A stretch of 64,000 nt of DNA from Pseudomonas thivervalensis (lineage in GTDB: Bacteria; Pseudomonadota; Gammaproteobacteria; Pseudomonadales; Pseudomonadaceae). The first letter of the stretch is position 1; each line of letters begins with the position of its first letter. Location of the stretch: NCBI RefSeq assembly GCF_001269655.1, contig NZ_LHVE01000004.1, positions 62,001 through 126,000 of the forward strand, read 5' to 3'. The notes under the pieces were generated by a model, which was given only the letters and a program-made list of their open reading frames with translations, was not told the DNA's origin and ran no database searches. The position numbers and the translations under genes are program-made. This document shows, in pieces, positions 1-6,738 of the stretch.

Positions 1-693
1 GGCCTTGAGCGTCAGTTGCTCGACCCGGGCGACCCGGCGGCCTTCCCGCCCATCCCGCCGGTCTACGAGAGCGATGACGATGCGCGGTTGCGCTACTACC
101 TGGCGCCCCACGCCCCGGCGGCCGGCTCGCGCATGCAGTATCGGCGGGAGATTTTTACCCTGGGGCAGCGTCCCGTCGTAAAAGTCGAGAACGCCTCGGC
201 GGGTGTGGTGACGGTCACCTACACCTTCGACCCGGACAGCTATGCAGCCCAGATCAAGGACGGCAACGGACGCCGTACCGCGCCCGGCGAAGTCACGGTC
301 ACGGTGTTGTCCCGCGACGGCGATGGAACGCCGTCCGAAGTATTGCTCGACGGCGTCCGCGAGCACTTCGCCCGACCGGATGTACGACCCGAGACGGACT
401 TGGTCATCGTGCAGGCTGCGCAAATCAAACCTTACAAAATCCGCGTCGTGGCGAAGATCAATCCCGGGCCTGACTCGGGCCTGACCAAGGCTGCCGCACA
501 CCAGCAACTGCTGGGCTATGCCGAGGCGTGTCATCGACTGGAAGGCCGGGTGGACCCGAGCTGGATCGACTACGCGCTGCACAGCGCGGGCGCGGTTCAG
601 CTGCAGATTCTCGAACCGCTTGCGCCGATTGTGACGACGGCTTTCCAGGCGCCGTACTGCATGGGCGTCGAGGTCGAGGTGGATACGTTATGA
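1..693 (+). CDS. Baseplate assembly protein J, 5' truncated
   Basis: C-terminal part of a P2 gpJ-like baseplate wedge protein. The frame is open to base 1, so the true start lies upstream of the window; the TTG at 16 is only the first in-window start-like codon. Seen: about 230 residues ending in VEVEVDTL, with the acidic, beta-rich character of baseplate J C-termini. Family knowledge: gpJ and gpI together build the baseplate rim and anchor the fibres. Its stop overlaps the next ATG by 4 bases (ATGA), so the two are translationally coupled. The assignment rests on gene order as much as on sequence. Confidence 0.85.
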   Translation, partial: GLERQLLDPGDPAAFPPIPPVYESDDDARLRYYLAPHAPAAGSRMQYRREIFTLGQRPVVKVENASAGVVTVTYTFDPDSYAAQIKDGNGRRTAPGEVTVTVLSRDGDGTPSEVLLDGVREHFARPDVRPETDLVIVQAAQIKPYKIRVVAKINPGPDSGLTKAAAHQQLLGYAEACHRLEGRVDPSWIDYALHSAGAVQLQILEPLAPIVTTAFQAPYCMGVEVEVDTL

Positions 694-1325
694 GTGACGA
701 CACTTCTCGACCGAGCCTGCTGCCGGTCAACAGTTCACCGCTGGAACGGGCGCTGGATCTCGGTTTCGCCCGATTGCTCGAACGCATCGATCCGCCGTTT
801 CCCGAGCTGATGAACCCGGCGACCACGCCCTTGGCGTTCCTGCCATATCTCGCGGCGGATCGCGGCGTCAACGAATGGAGCTCCGCAGCACCCGAGGCGG
901 AAAAGCGCCTGACCGTTGAACTCGCCTGGCCCACCGCCCGGCAGGCCGGGACGCGAAAGGCGCTGGAAAACGCCGCCAAGGGTTTGCAACTGATGCCTGA
1001 AGTGCGCGCCTGGTATGAACAAACGCCACCCGGCCCGCCCTACAGTTTTTCCGTCAGGGCGTTTACCGAGCAGCCCTACAGCGAAGCCATCGACGCCCGT
1101 CTCGACCGGCGCCTGGCGGATGCCAAAAGCGAGCGCGACACCTTGAAGGTGTCTGTCGGCTTGAGTGCATTCGGCCGTCACGTCATCGGCGCCGCGACGC
1201 TGTGTGGCGAGCTGACCACGGTTTATCCGATCGTCATCGAAGGACTGCAAGCCTCGAGTCAGGTCTTCATGGCCGCCGGGCTCTACACCGTCGAAACCTC
1301 CACTATTTATCCACAGGGGTCCTAA
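690..1325 (+). CDS. Phage tail protein I (baseplate)
   Basis: 211-residue P2 gpI-like protein that joins gpJ in the baseplate. The start is the ATG at 690 inside the ATGA overlap with J; a longer open frame runs upstream but would overlap J heavily. Typical features: an N-terminal stretch LLPVNSSPLERALDLG and a segment EKRLTVELAWPTARQAGTRK matching the I-family pattern in which an early helix is followed by a conserved W and R-rich turn. The usual size of the family is about 180-210 residues. It is followed immediately by the fibre gene, with its stop at 1323-1325 and the next ATG at 1326. Confidence 0.9.
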   Translation: MSDDTSRPSLLPVNSSPLERALDLGFARLLERIDPPFPELMNPATTPLAFLPYLAADRGVNEWSSAAPEAEKRLTVELAWPTARQAGTRKALENAAKGLQLMPEVRAWYEQTPPGPPYSFSVRAFTEQPYSEAIDARLDRRLADAKSERDTLKVSVGLSAFGRHVIGAATLCGELTTVYPIVIEGLQASSQVFMAAGLYTVETSTIYPQGS

Positions 1326-3479
1326 ATGGCCGACTACTACACCCTGCTCACCGATGCGGGGATCGCCTACGAAACCGCCTGCAAGGCGGCGGGCACACCG
1401 ATCAAGCTGTCGCAGATTTCCGTCGGTGACGGCGGCGGCACGGAATACAACCCGGCCGCAACGGCGACGGCGCTCAAGCGCGAAGTCTGGCGCGGGCCGC
1501 TCAATGCGTTGTTCCAGGATGAAAACAACCCGAGCTGGCTGTTGGCCGAGGTCACCATCCCGTCCGACGTCGGCGGCTGGTATGTGCGCGAAGCCGGCAT
1601 CTGGACCGATACCGGGATCCTGTACGCGATCGTCAAATATCCGGAGTCGTTCAAACCGGTGTTGGCGACTTCCGGTTCGGGGAAAGAGTTTTATATTCGG
1701 TCGATTTTCGAGACCAGTAATGCCGAGCTGGTGACGCTGCTGATTGACGATACGGTGGTCAAGGCGACGCGGGCCTGGGTGACCGGCTACGTGGCCGACG
1801 AACTCGCCAAGCTCGACAGGAAGCAGTCGGTGCGGGTGGCGACGACGGCCAACATCGTCTTGAGTGGTGCGCAGGCGATTGATGGTGTGGCGGTGGTCGC
1901 CGGGAATCGGGTCCTGGTCAAATCCCAGACCTTGGCGAAAGACAACGGTATCTACGTGGCCGCGAACGGCGCTTGGGGTCGGGCAAAGGATGCCGATGCG
2001 AGTGTCGAGGTGACTTCGGGGTTGATTGTCTCGGTGGAGGAGGGGACGACGCTTGCCAACACGATCTGGCAGTTGATTACCGATGGGGTGATTGTACTGG
2101 GCACTACGGCGTTGGCGTTTCAGAACATCACGCAAGGGTTTGCGCCGCTCAACTCTCCCGTGCTGCTGGGCGTCCCGACTGCCCCGACTGCTCCGGTCAG
2201 CAACAACAATCAGCAGCTCGCGACGACTGCGTTTGTGCAGCGTGCGCTCGGCAACCATTCAAGCGTTGGCGGGCTGGACGCGAGTACCGTTCTGACCGCG
2301 GATGCGTTCGGTAAGTCGTTCATCATCAATTCCGCCAGCCCGGTGAACATCACCTTGCCCAAGGCAAGCACTGGGTTCAATGGCGGCACCATCAATCTGC
2401 TGAACGTGTCGACCGGTACTGCAACCATAGTCCTGCAAGGTACGGATTATGTGGCGGGTATTGCTGCCAATCAGTTGGTACTCAAGACGATGGACAGCAT
2501 CACATTGTCGACCGGCGCGGGAATCACTTGGTATGCGGAGAACGGATCGGTTCCGGATGCGTTGTCTACTGCATTCAATGGAGGGGTTCGGACTATTCTG
2601 GACAAATTCGGTCTGGGCTCCGATGCAGCAAAAATCCCAGTGATCAGTGACTTCTCGGAGGATATCAAGCCTGGGCTCTATCGAGCATTTACGCTGGGAC
2701 ATCCTGAAGCGTCTGTCGGTGGACCGCCAGAAATCAGCGGCATTGGCGGTACCTCCATGACGGTGATGGTCGGCGGTGGCTATATCGCACCCAGCTATAA
2801 GACGTTCCTCGCGATCATCAACTTCAATGCTAACACTCCAACGCGGGCTTATATCGGTCACAAAGTCACTGCCGGGGAGCCGCCGATTTGGAATGAAATC
2901 GCGCAAAGTGTCCATCTGCCCTATCGCAGCAAGGCCTATTACAAAACCGCTGGCACCTTTCAGTGGACGGTGCCAGCGAATGTCTGGAAGGTTTTCGTAG
3001 AGGTTTGCGGTGGCGGCGGAAGCGGCGCCTTCGGGACATTGGACACCGGTGCTGGCGGCGGTGGCGCAGGCGGGATCAGCAAGCGACTCGTCTCTGTTAC
3101 GCCCGGCTCAACAGTCACGGTGACCGTGGGGGCGGGAGGCGCCTACGTGACAACTGCCAACACGATAGGCAATCCGGGTGGTTCTTCTTCCTTCGGTACG
3201 CATTGCTCGGCAACGGGCGGCGCAGGCGGGCTGGTGGTGGGCGGTGCTGGCGCTGGTTACGGCTCTGGCGGCGACTTCAACGGTACGCTAGGGGCCGGAA
3301 ATCCACCGGTGCGTAATGCGGCGTCCAATGGCGGGATTGGCGGTGCTGGAGGGGGCGGAGAGAGCATTTTTGCCGCAGTTGACACTACCGTTCTGACGCA
3401 GCCCGGTATGGGAGGGGGCGGCCGAATCGGGACTCGATCTCAGGCCGGTGCCGATGGTTGTGTGTTCATCACCTATTGA
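1326..3479 (+). CDS. Tail fibre (receptor-binding) protein
   Basis: 717-residue fibre that in P2-like tails and R-type tailocins decides which cells are recognised. Residues 1 to about 160 are the conserved DUF3751-type baseplate-attachment domain (begins MADYYTLLTDAGIAYE). Around 270-300 is a collar-type linker (NSPVLLGVPTAPTAPVSNNN, then LATTAFVQ). The C-terminal 170 residues hold a glycine-rich tip (GGGGSGAFG, GAGGGGAGG, GMGGGGRIG) ending VFITY. The second half is visibly less GC-rich than the surrounding tail genes, as expected for an exchangeable specificity module. It is followed by its chaperone gene. Confidence 0.9.
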   Translation: MADYYTLLTDAGIAYETACKAAGTPIKLSQISVGDGGGTEYNPAATATALKREVWRGPLNALFQDENNPSWLLAEVTIPSDVGGWYVREAGIWTDTGILYAIVKYPESFKPVLATSGSGKEFYIRSIFETSNAELVTLLIDDTVVKATRAWVTGYVADELAKLDRKQSVRVATTANIVLSGAQAIDGVAVVAGNRVLVKSQTLAKDNGIYVAANGAWGRAKDADASVEVTSGLIVSVEEGTTLANTIWQLITDGVIVLGTTALAFQNITQGFAPLNSPVLLGVPTAPTAPVSNNNQQLATTAFVQRALGNHSSVGGLDASTVLTADAFGKSFIINSASPVNITLPKASTGFNGGTINLLNVSTGTATIVLQGTDYVAGIAANQLVLKTMDSITLSTGAGITWYAENGSVPDALSTAFNGGVRTILDKFGLGSDAAKIPVISDFSEDIKPGLYRAFTLGHPEASVGGPPEISGIGGTSMTVMVGGGYIAPSYKTFLAIINFNANTPTRAYIGHKVTAGEPPIWNEIAQSVHLPYRSKAYYKTAGTFQWTVPANVWKVFVEVCGGGGSGAFGTLDTGAGGGGAGGISKRLVSVTPGSTVTVTVGAGGAYVTTANTIGNPGGSSSFGTHCSATGGAGGLVVGGAGAGYGSGGDFNGTLGAGNPPVRNAASNGGIGGAGGGGESIFAAVDTTVLTQPGMGGGGRIGTRSQAGADGCVFITY

Positions 3480-3489
3480 GGAGAGCTGT

Positions 3490-3891
3490 ATGTTGTGGGC
3501 AAGAATTGAAAACGGGTCGGTGGTTGAAACTACCGACCTTGATCCCTCTGAACGTTTCCACTCGGATCTATTGTGGCAAATCTGTCCATCCGATGTGCGA
3601 CCAGGTTGGGCCATCATTGACGGGGAGTTTTCCCCACCCCCAATACAAATCTCTGAGCAAGCCGAGGTCGAACGGGTGTGGCGCAATTTTGAGTTGGCGG
3701 CCACCGAATGGTTGGTTACACGTCACCGTGACGAACTAGATTTAGGCGTGGCTCCTACGCTGACGGTGGAGCAATTCCCTGAACTGCTTTCCTACCGTCA
3801 GGCACTTCGGGATTGGCCGCAAACAGCGACTTTCCCCAACGCTGAATTTCGGCCCATCGTACCTTCTTGGATCGCCGATCAAACCCAATAA
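3490..3891 (+). CDS. Tail fibre assembly chaperone
   Basis: 133-residue protein of the tail-fibre assembly (Tfa/gpG) type, needed for folding and trimerisation of the upstream fibre. The start is the ATG at 3490, preceded by GAGGAGAG; a longer frame exists but would overlap the fibre end. Typical are an N-terminal strand (MLWARIENGSVVETTDL), a central WAIIDGEF segment and a C-terminal LSYRQALRDWPQ helix characteristic of this family. Its lower GC content matches the fibre C-terminus, consistent with co-inheritance of fibre and chaperone. Confidence 0.85.
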   Translation: MLWARIENGSVVETTDLDPSERFHSDLLWQICPSDVRPGWAIIDGEFSPPPIQISEQAEVERVWRNFELAATEWLVTRHRDELDLGVAPTLTVEQFPELLSYRQALRDWPQTATFPNAEFRPIVPSWIADQTQ

Positions 3892-3916
3892 ACGCCCCGC
3901 ACCGACGGGGCGTTTT
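3892..3916 (+). terminator. Rho-independent terminator after fibre module
   Basis: Perfect 8-bp stem ACGCCCCG/CGGGGCGT with a small loop and a following TTTT, starting directly after the stop codon of the fibre chaperone. Confidence 0.85.
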
Positions 3917-3937
3917 CTCATCCATCAAACACTCAAC

Positions 3938-3962
3938 AGCCCCTTTCCCAAGGGGCTTTTTC
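3938..3962 (+). terminator. Second terminator after fibre module
   Basis: Stem AGCCCC/GGGGCT with a TTTTT tail, 21 bases beyond the first terminator and only 18 bases before the next ATG. Confidence 0.75.
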
Positions 3963-3980
3963 ATATCTGGAGAAACACAA

Positions 3981-4190
3981 ATGGCATTACGCCAAACCTA
4001 CACCGTGCTCCTCCCATTCCCCACCGGGGGTGGTCACTGGTCGAGCATCGGCCAGGAACTCGATCTGCTCGACGTCGAGGCCAATGCCTTGCACAGCGCC
4101 GGTCGCCTGGAACTGAAAAAAACCGAAGCCGTCGATCCGGCTCCTGCATCCATCCCGGCCAAAAAGGCCACCATCAAGAAGGCTGAATAA
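3981..4190 (+). CDS. Small tail-cluster protein, function unknown
   Basis: 69-residue protein beginning MALRQTYTVLLPFPTGG and ending in an Ala/Lys-rich tail (PAKKATIKKAE). The start is the ATG at 3981 with CTGGAG eleven bases upstream; an in-frame extension would run back through the terminators and was rejected. It lies 2 bases before the sheath gene, so it is probably co-translated with it. I do not recognise a domain; small proteins at this position occur in Pseudomonas tail clusters. A structural or chaperone role is inference from position only. Confidence 0.75.
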   Translation: MALRQTYTVLLPFPTGGGHWSSIGQELDLLDVEANALHSAGRLELKKTEAVDPAPASIPAKKATIKKAE

Positions 4191-4192
4191 CC

Positions 4193-5359
4193 ATGGCTGA
4201 GGTTCTGAACTTCGAGCACAACGGCATCACCGTCAATGCCACTGAATCTCCCGAGGCCATGGGTGGCCTGGGGGACAATGTCATCGGTCTGGTCGGCACC
4301 GCGCCGAATGCCAATCCGCTGATCCCGAAAAACACCCCGTTCCGCATCAACAGCTTCACCACCCAGGCCCAGCTGGACCCGACCGGTGCCGAGGCGGGCA
4401 CGTTGTTCCAGGCGGTGTACCAGATCCTCAAAGTGGTCAAGGTGCCGGTCTACGTGGTCATCGTCGAAGAGGGCGCCACGCTGGCCGATACGCAGAACAA
4501 CGTGATCGGCGGCATCGAGGCGCAGACCGGGCGCAAGTTGGGCCTGGCGGCGTTGAGTGGGGTCGCTGAAGACCTGACCATCATCGGCGCGCCGGGCTTC
4601 ACCGGCACCAAGGCGGTGGCCAGCGAATTCGCCTCGTTCGGCAAGCGCATCAAGGCCCGTGTGGTACTCGACGGCAAGGACGCCGCGGTCGCCGACCAGG
4701 TGACCTACAGCCAGGAACTCGGCGGTGCCGACCTCGGTTTCGACCGCTGCCTGGTGGTGCACAACATGCCGGCGGTGTACTCCAAGGCCGCGAAGAAAAA
4801 CGTCTTCCTGGCCCCGTCGAGCCTGGCCATCGCCGCCCTCGCCAAGGTCAAGCAATGGGAGAGCCCGGGCAACCAGGTGACCTTCGCCGAAGACGTCTCG
4901 CGCACCGTCGAATACAACATCCTCGACACCTCCACCGAAGGCGATCTGCTCAACCGCTACGGCGTCAGCTACTACGCCCGGACTATCCTCGGCGGCTTCT
5001 CGCTGCTGGGCAACCGTTCCATCACCGGCAAGTTCATCAGCTATGTCGGCCTGGAAGATGCCATCAGCCGCAAGCTGGTGAAGGCCGGCCAGAAAGCCAT
5101 GGCCAAGAACCTGACCAAGTCGTTCATGGACCAGGAGGTCAAGCGCATCAACGACTGGCTGCAAACCCTGGTCGCCGACGAAACCATCCCCGGCGGCAGC
5201 GTGTACCTGCACCCGGAATTGAACAGCGTCGAGAAGTACAAGAACGGCACCTGGTACGTGGTCATCGACTACGGCCGCTACGCGCCGAACGAACACATGA
5301 TTTATCAACTCAATGCCCGCGATGAAATCATCGAGCAGTTCCTGGAGGACGTTCTCTAA
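4193..5359 (+). CDS. Contractile tail sheath protein (FI-like)
   Basis: 388-residue sheath subunit whose contraction drives the tube into the target envelope. The N-terminus (MAEVLNFEHNGITVNATESP) and the C-terminal region (ENGTWYVVIDYGRY-like segment, then NEHMIYQLNARDEIIEQFL) match P2 FI-type sheaths, which are usually 385-395 residues. The C-terminal strand that links neighbouring subunits is intact. The stop overlaps the tube start (TAATG), as in other contractile systems where sheath and tube are coupled. Confidence 0.97.
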   Translation: MAEVLNFEHNGITVNATESPEAMGGLGDNVIGLVGTAPNANPLIPKNTPFRINSFTTQAQLDPTGAEAGTLFQAVYQILKVVKVPVYVVIVEEGATLADTQNNVIGGIEAQTGRKLGLAALSGVAEDLTIIGAPGFTGTKAVASEFASFGKRIKARVVLDGKDAAVADQVTYSQELGGADLGFDRCLVVHNMPAVYSKAAKKNVFLAPSSLAIAALAKVKQWESPGNQVTFAEDVSRTVEYNILDTSTEGDLLNRYGVSYYARTILGGFSLLGNRSITGKFISYVGLEDAISRKLVKAGQKAMAKNLTKSFMDQEVKRINDWLQTLVADETIPGGSVYLHPELNSVEKYKNGTWYVVIDYGRYAPNEHMIYQLNARDEIIEQFLEDVL

Positions 5360-5865
5360 TGTTTACCAACCGCGTAAGACAGGCCATCGCGGCCACCCTG
5401 CAAGGCCTGCCGTTGTCGGCGACCGTGGAAGATTTCTCCCCGCCAAAGATCGAATTCGACATGGAAGAGATGCGTGGCGGCCGTTTCATTGGCGAGGAAA
5501 TGGCCAAGGGCGGCAAGGTGCTGACGGCCAAGCTGACGCTGCAAGGTCTCGGTCCGGAAGTCATGCTGGCATTGGGCGTGACGGTGGGCGAGGACATTCT
5601 GCTCAACGTGCGTGAAGCCGGCCAGGATCAGGACGGCAACACCTGGTTCACCTACCACACGGTGGGCGGCAAGTTGAAATCCCTGGAGGAAACCCCGCTG
5701 AAAATGGGCGAGAAGCCCAAGACCAACCTTGAGCTGTCCTGCCGCACCTACAACCGCCTGGAAAACGGCGTCCCGGTGATCGACATCGACGTGCGCACCC
5801 AGAAGTTCGTGCTCAACGGCGTCGACATCCTCGGTGATGCGCGCCGCGCGGTGTTGCTGCCTTAA
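5359..5865 (+). CDS. Major tail tube protein (FII-like)
   Basis: 168-residue inner tube protein of the P2 FII family; it stacks as hexameric rings inside the sheath. Sequence hallmarks are IEFDMEEMRGGRF near residue 30 and the GPEVMLALG segment. The length is normal for the family. ATG at 5359 shares one base with the sheath stop. It is followed by a REP element rather than directly by the next tail gene. Confidence 0.95.
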   Translation: MFTNRVRQAIAATLQGLPLSATVEDFSPPKIEFDMEEMRGGRFIGEEMAKGGKVLTAKLTLQGLGPEVMLALGVTVGEDILLNVREAGQDQDGNTWFTYHTVGGKLKSLEETPLKMGEKPKTNLELSCRTYNRLENGVPVIDIDVRTQKFVLNGVDILGDARRAVLLP

Positions 5866-5879
5866 ACCAATACCAATCC

Positions 5880-5969
5880 CTGTGGGAGCGAGCCTGCTCG
5901 CGATAGCGGTGTACAGACACCTCGATGCTGAATGCTCCGACGTCATCGCGAGCAGGCTCGCTCCCACAG
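5880..5969. repeat. REP pair, type A, inside tail operon
   Basis: Two inverted copies of the palindrome CTGTGGGAGCGAGCCTGCTC (left arm 5880-5904, right arm 5945-5969) separated by about 40 bases. This is the common Pseudomonas type A REP family seen several times in this window. It sits between tube and assembly chaperone. Confidence 0.9.
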
Positions 5970-6034
5970 GTGGCGCGGCTTGATTTTCCGGTATTGCGCA
6001 ACACCTTCCCAGTACCCACCAAGGAACCGATTTC

Positions 6035-6610
6035 ATGTCCTGGATACCTCCTACCCATGAGCTGTTGTCGCCGATCACCGCTGACGACGGCTCGCAGATC
6101 GAGCAGCTCCCGCTCAAGCCGCTGTACTACGCCGCGCAAAAAGATGCCCTGGCCCGCGCTGGCGATGACGAAGACGATCAGTTCTTCGAGTTGGCCAAAC
6201 TGGCCACCGGCCTGTCGGTCAAGGAACTCGACCAGCTCAAGCGCCCGGACTACGTCAGCATTGCGCAATACGTGCATGAAATGTCCACCCGTCCGGCGTC
6301 GCACTTCCTGGAATCGGTGGATGGCGCAGCAGTCGATCCCGACCAGGTACAACTGCTGCAACCGCTCGACGTCGCGGGCCGCAGCCTGACCGCGCTGACC
6401 CTGGAAATGCCGGTGCTGCGTGCCACCAAGGCGATGAAAAAACTGAAGACGGCCAAGGAACGCGCCGAGTTCATCACCGCCCATTGCACCGGCCTGATGA
6501 TCCCCGATCTCGATCGGCTGACTGTGCCTGACTGGAACCAGTTGCAGGTACGCATCGACGATTTTTTAAACAAACCGGCGGACTTCTTTCGGAGCGCGAC
6601 ATCGAAGTGA
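6035..6610 (+). CDS. Tail assembly chaperone E (zero frame)
   Basis: 191-residue protein at the position of P2 gpE, the short form of the tail assembly chaperone that keeps the tape measure soluble during tail assembly. The start ATG at 6035 follows AAGGAA. Acidic N-terminal half (AGDDEDDQFFELAKLATGLS) and a Lys/Ala-rich second half with TKAMKKLKTAKERAE. A slippery heptamer near the 3' end (6565-6571) should let part of the ribosomes continue in the -1 frame; see the next two entries. Confidence 0.85.
   Translation: MSWIPPTHELLSPITADDGSQIEQLPLKPLYYAAQKDALARAGDDEDDQFFELAKLATGLSVKELDQLKRPDYVSIAQYVHEMSTRPASHFLESVDGAAVDPDQVQLLQPLDVAGRSLTALTLEMPVLRATKAMKKLKTAKERAEFITAHCTGLMIPDLDRLTVPDWNQLQVRIDDFLNKPADFFRSATSK
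6565..6571 (+). promoter_or_regulatory. Programmed -1 ribosomal frameshift site
   Basis: Heptamer T TTA AAC in the reading phase of gene E (codons GAT TTT TTA AAC AAA), a canonical X XXY YYZ slippery site. The preceding T TTT TTA (6562-6568) is a second, overlapping slippery heptamer. P2 uses a related T-run for its E+E' shift. Confidence 0.85.
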
Positions 6611-6732
6611 TCCTCGATGTGGTGCCGCTCATTTACTCGGTAAGTGAGGCGGAAATCCTGGAGTGGGACGTCGGCAAGGCCTTGCGCCGCTACGACATCG
6701 CGATCAGTCGCCTTGGCGTGAAACAGGAGTAG
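6571..6732 (+). CDS. E' extension reached by -1 frameshift
   Basis: Shifting at 6565-6571 puts the ribosome in a frame open for 53 more codons, from CAA at 6571 to TAG at 6730-6732, giving a fusion of about 232 residues. The extension begins QTGGLLSERDIEVIL and contains SVSEAEILEWDVGKALRR, which resembles the LPELxxW(R)xxALRR end of P2-type E' proteins. A GTG at 6607 in the same frame overlaps the E stop (GTGA) and could also start a separate short product, but it has no strong ribosome site. It ends 6 bases before the tape measure gene. Confidence 0.75.
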   Translation, partial: QTGGLLSERDIEVILDVVPLIYSVSEAEILEWDVGKALRRYDIAISRLGVKQE

Positions 6733-6738
6733 AGCGGG

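Noticed and set aside
735-2258. 507-codon minus-strand frame under the tail genes
   Set aside because: Arg/His-rich mirror frame of tail protein I and fibre; no start signal or family features.
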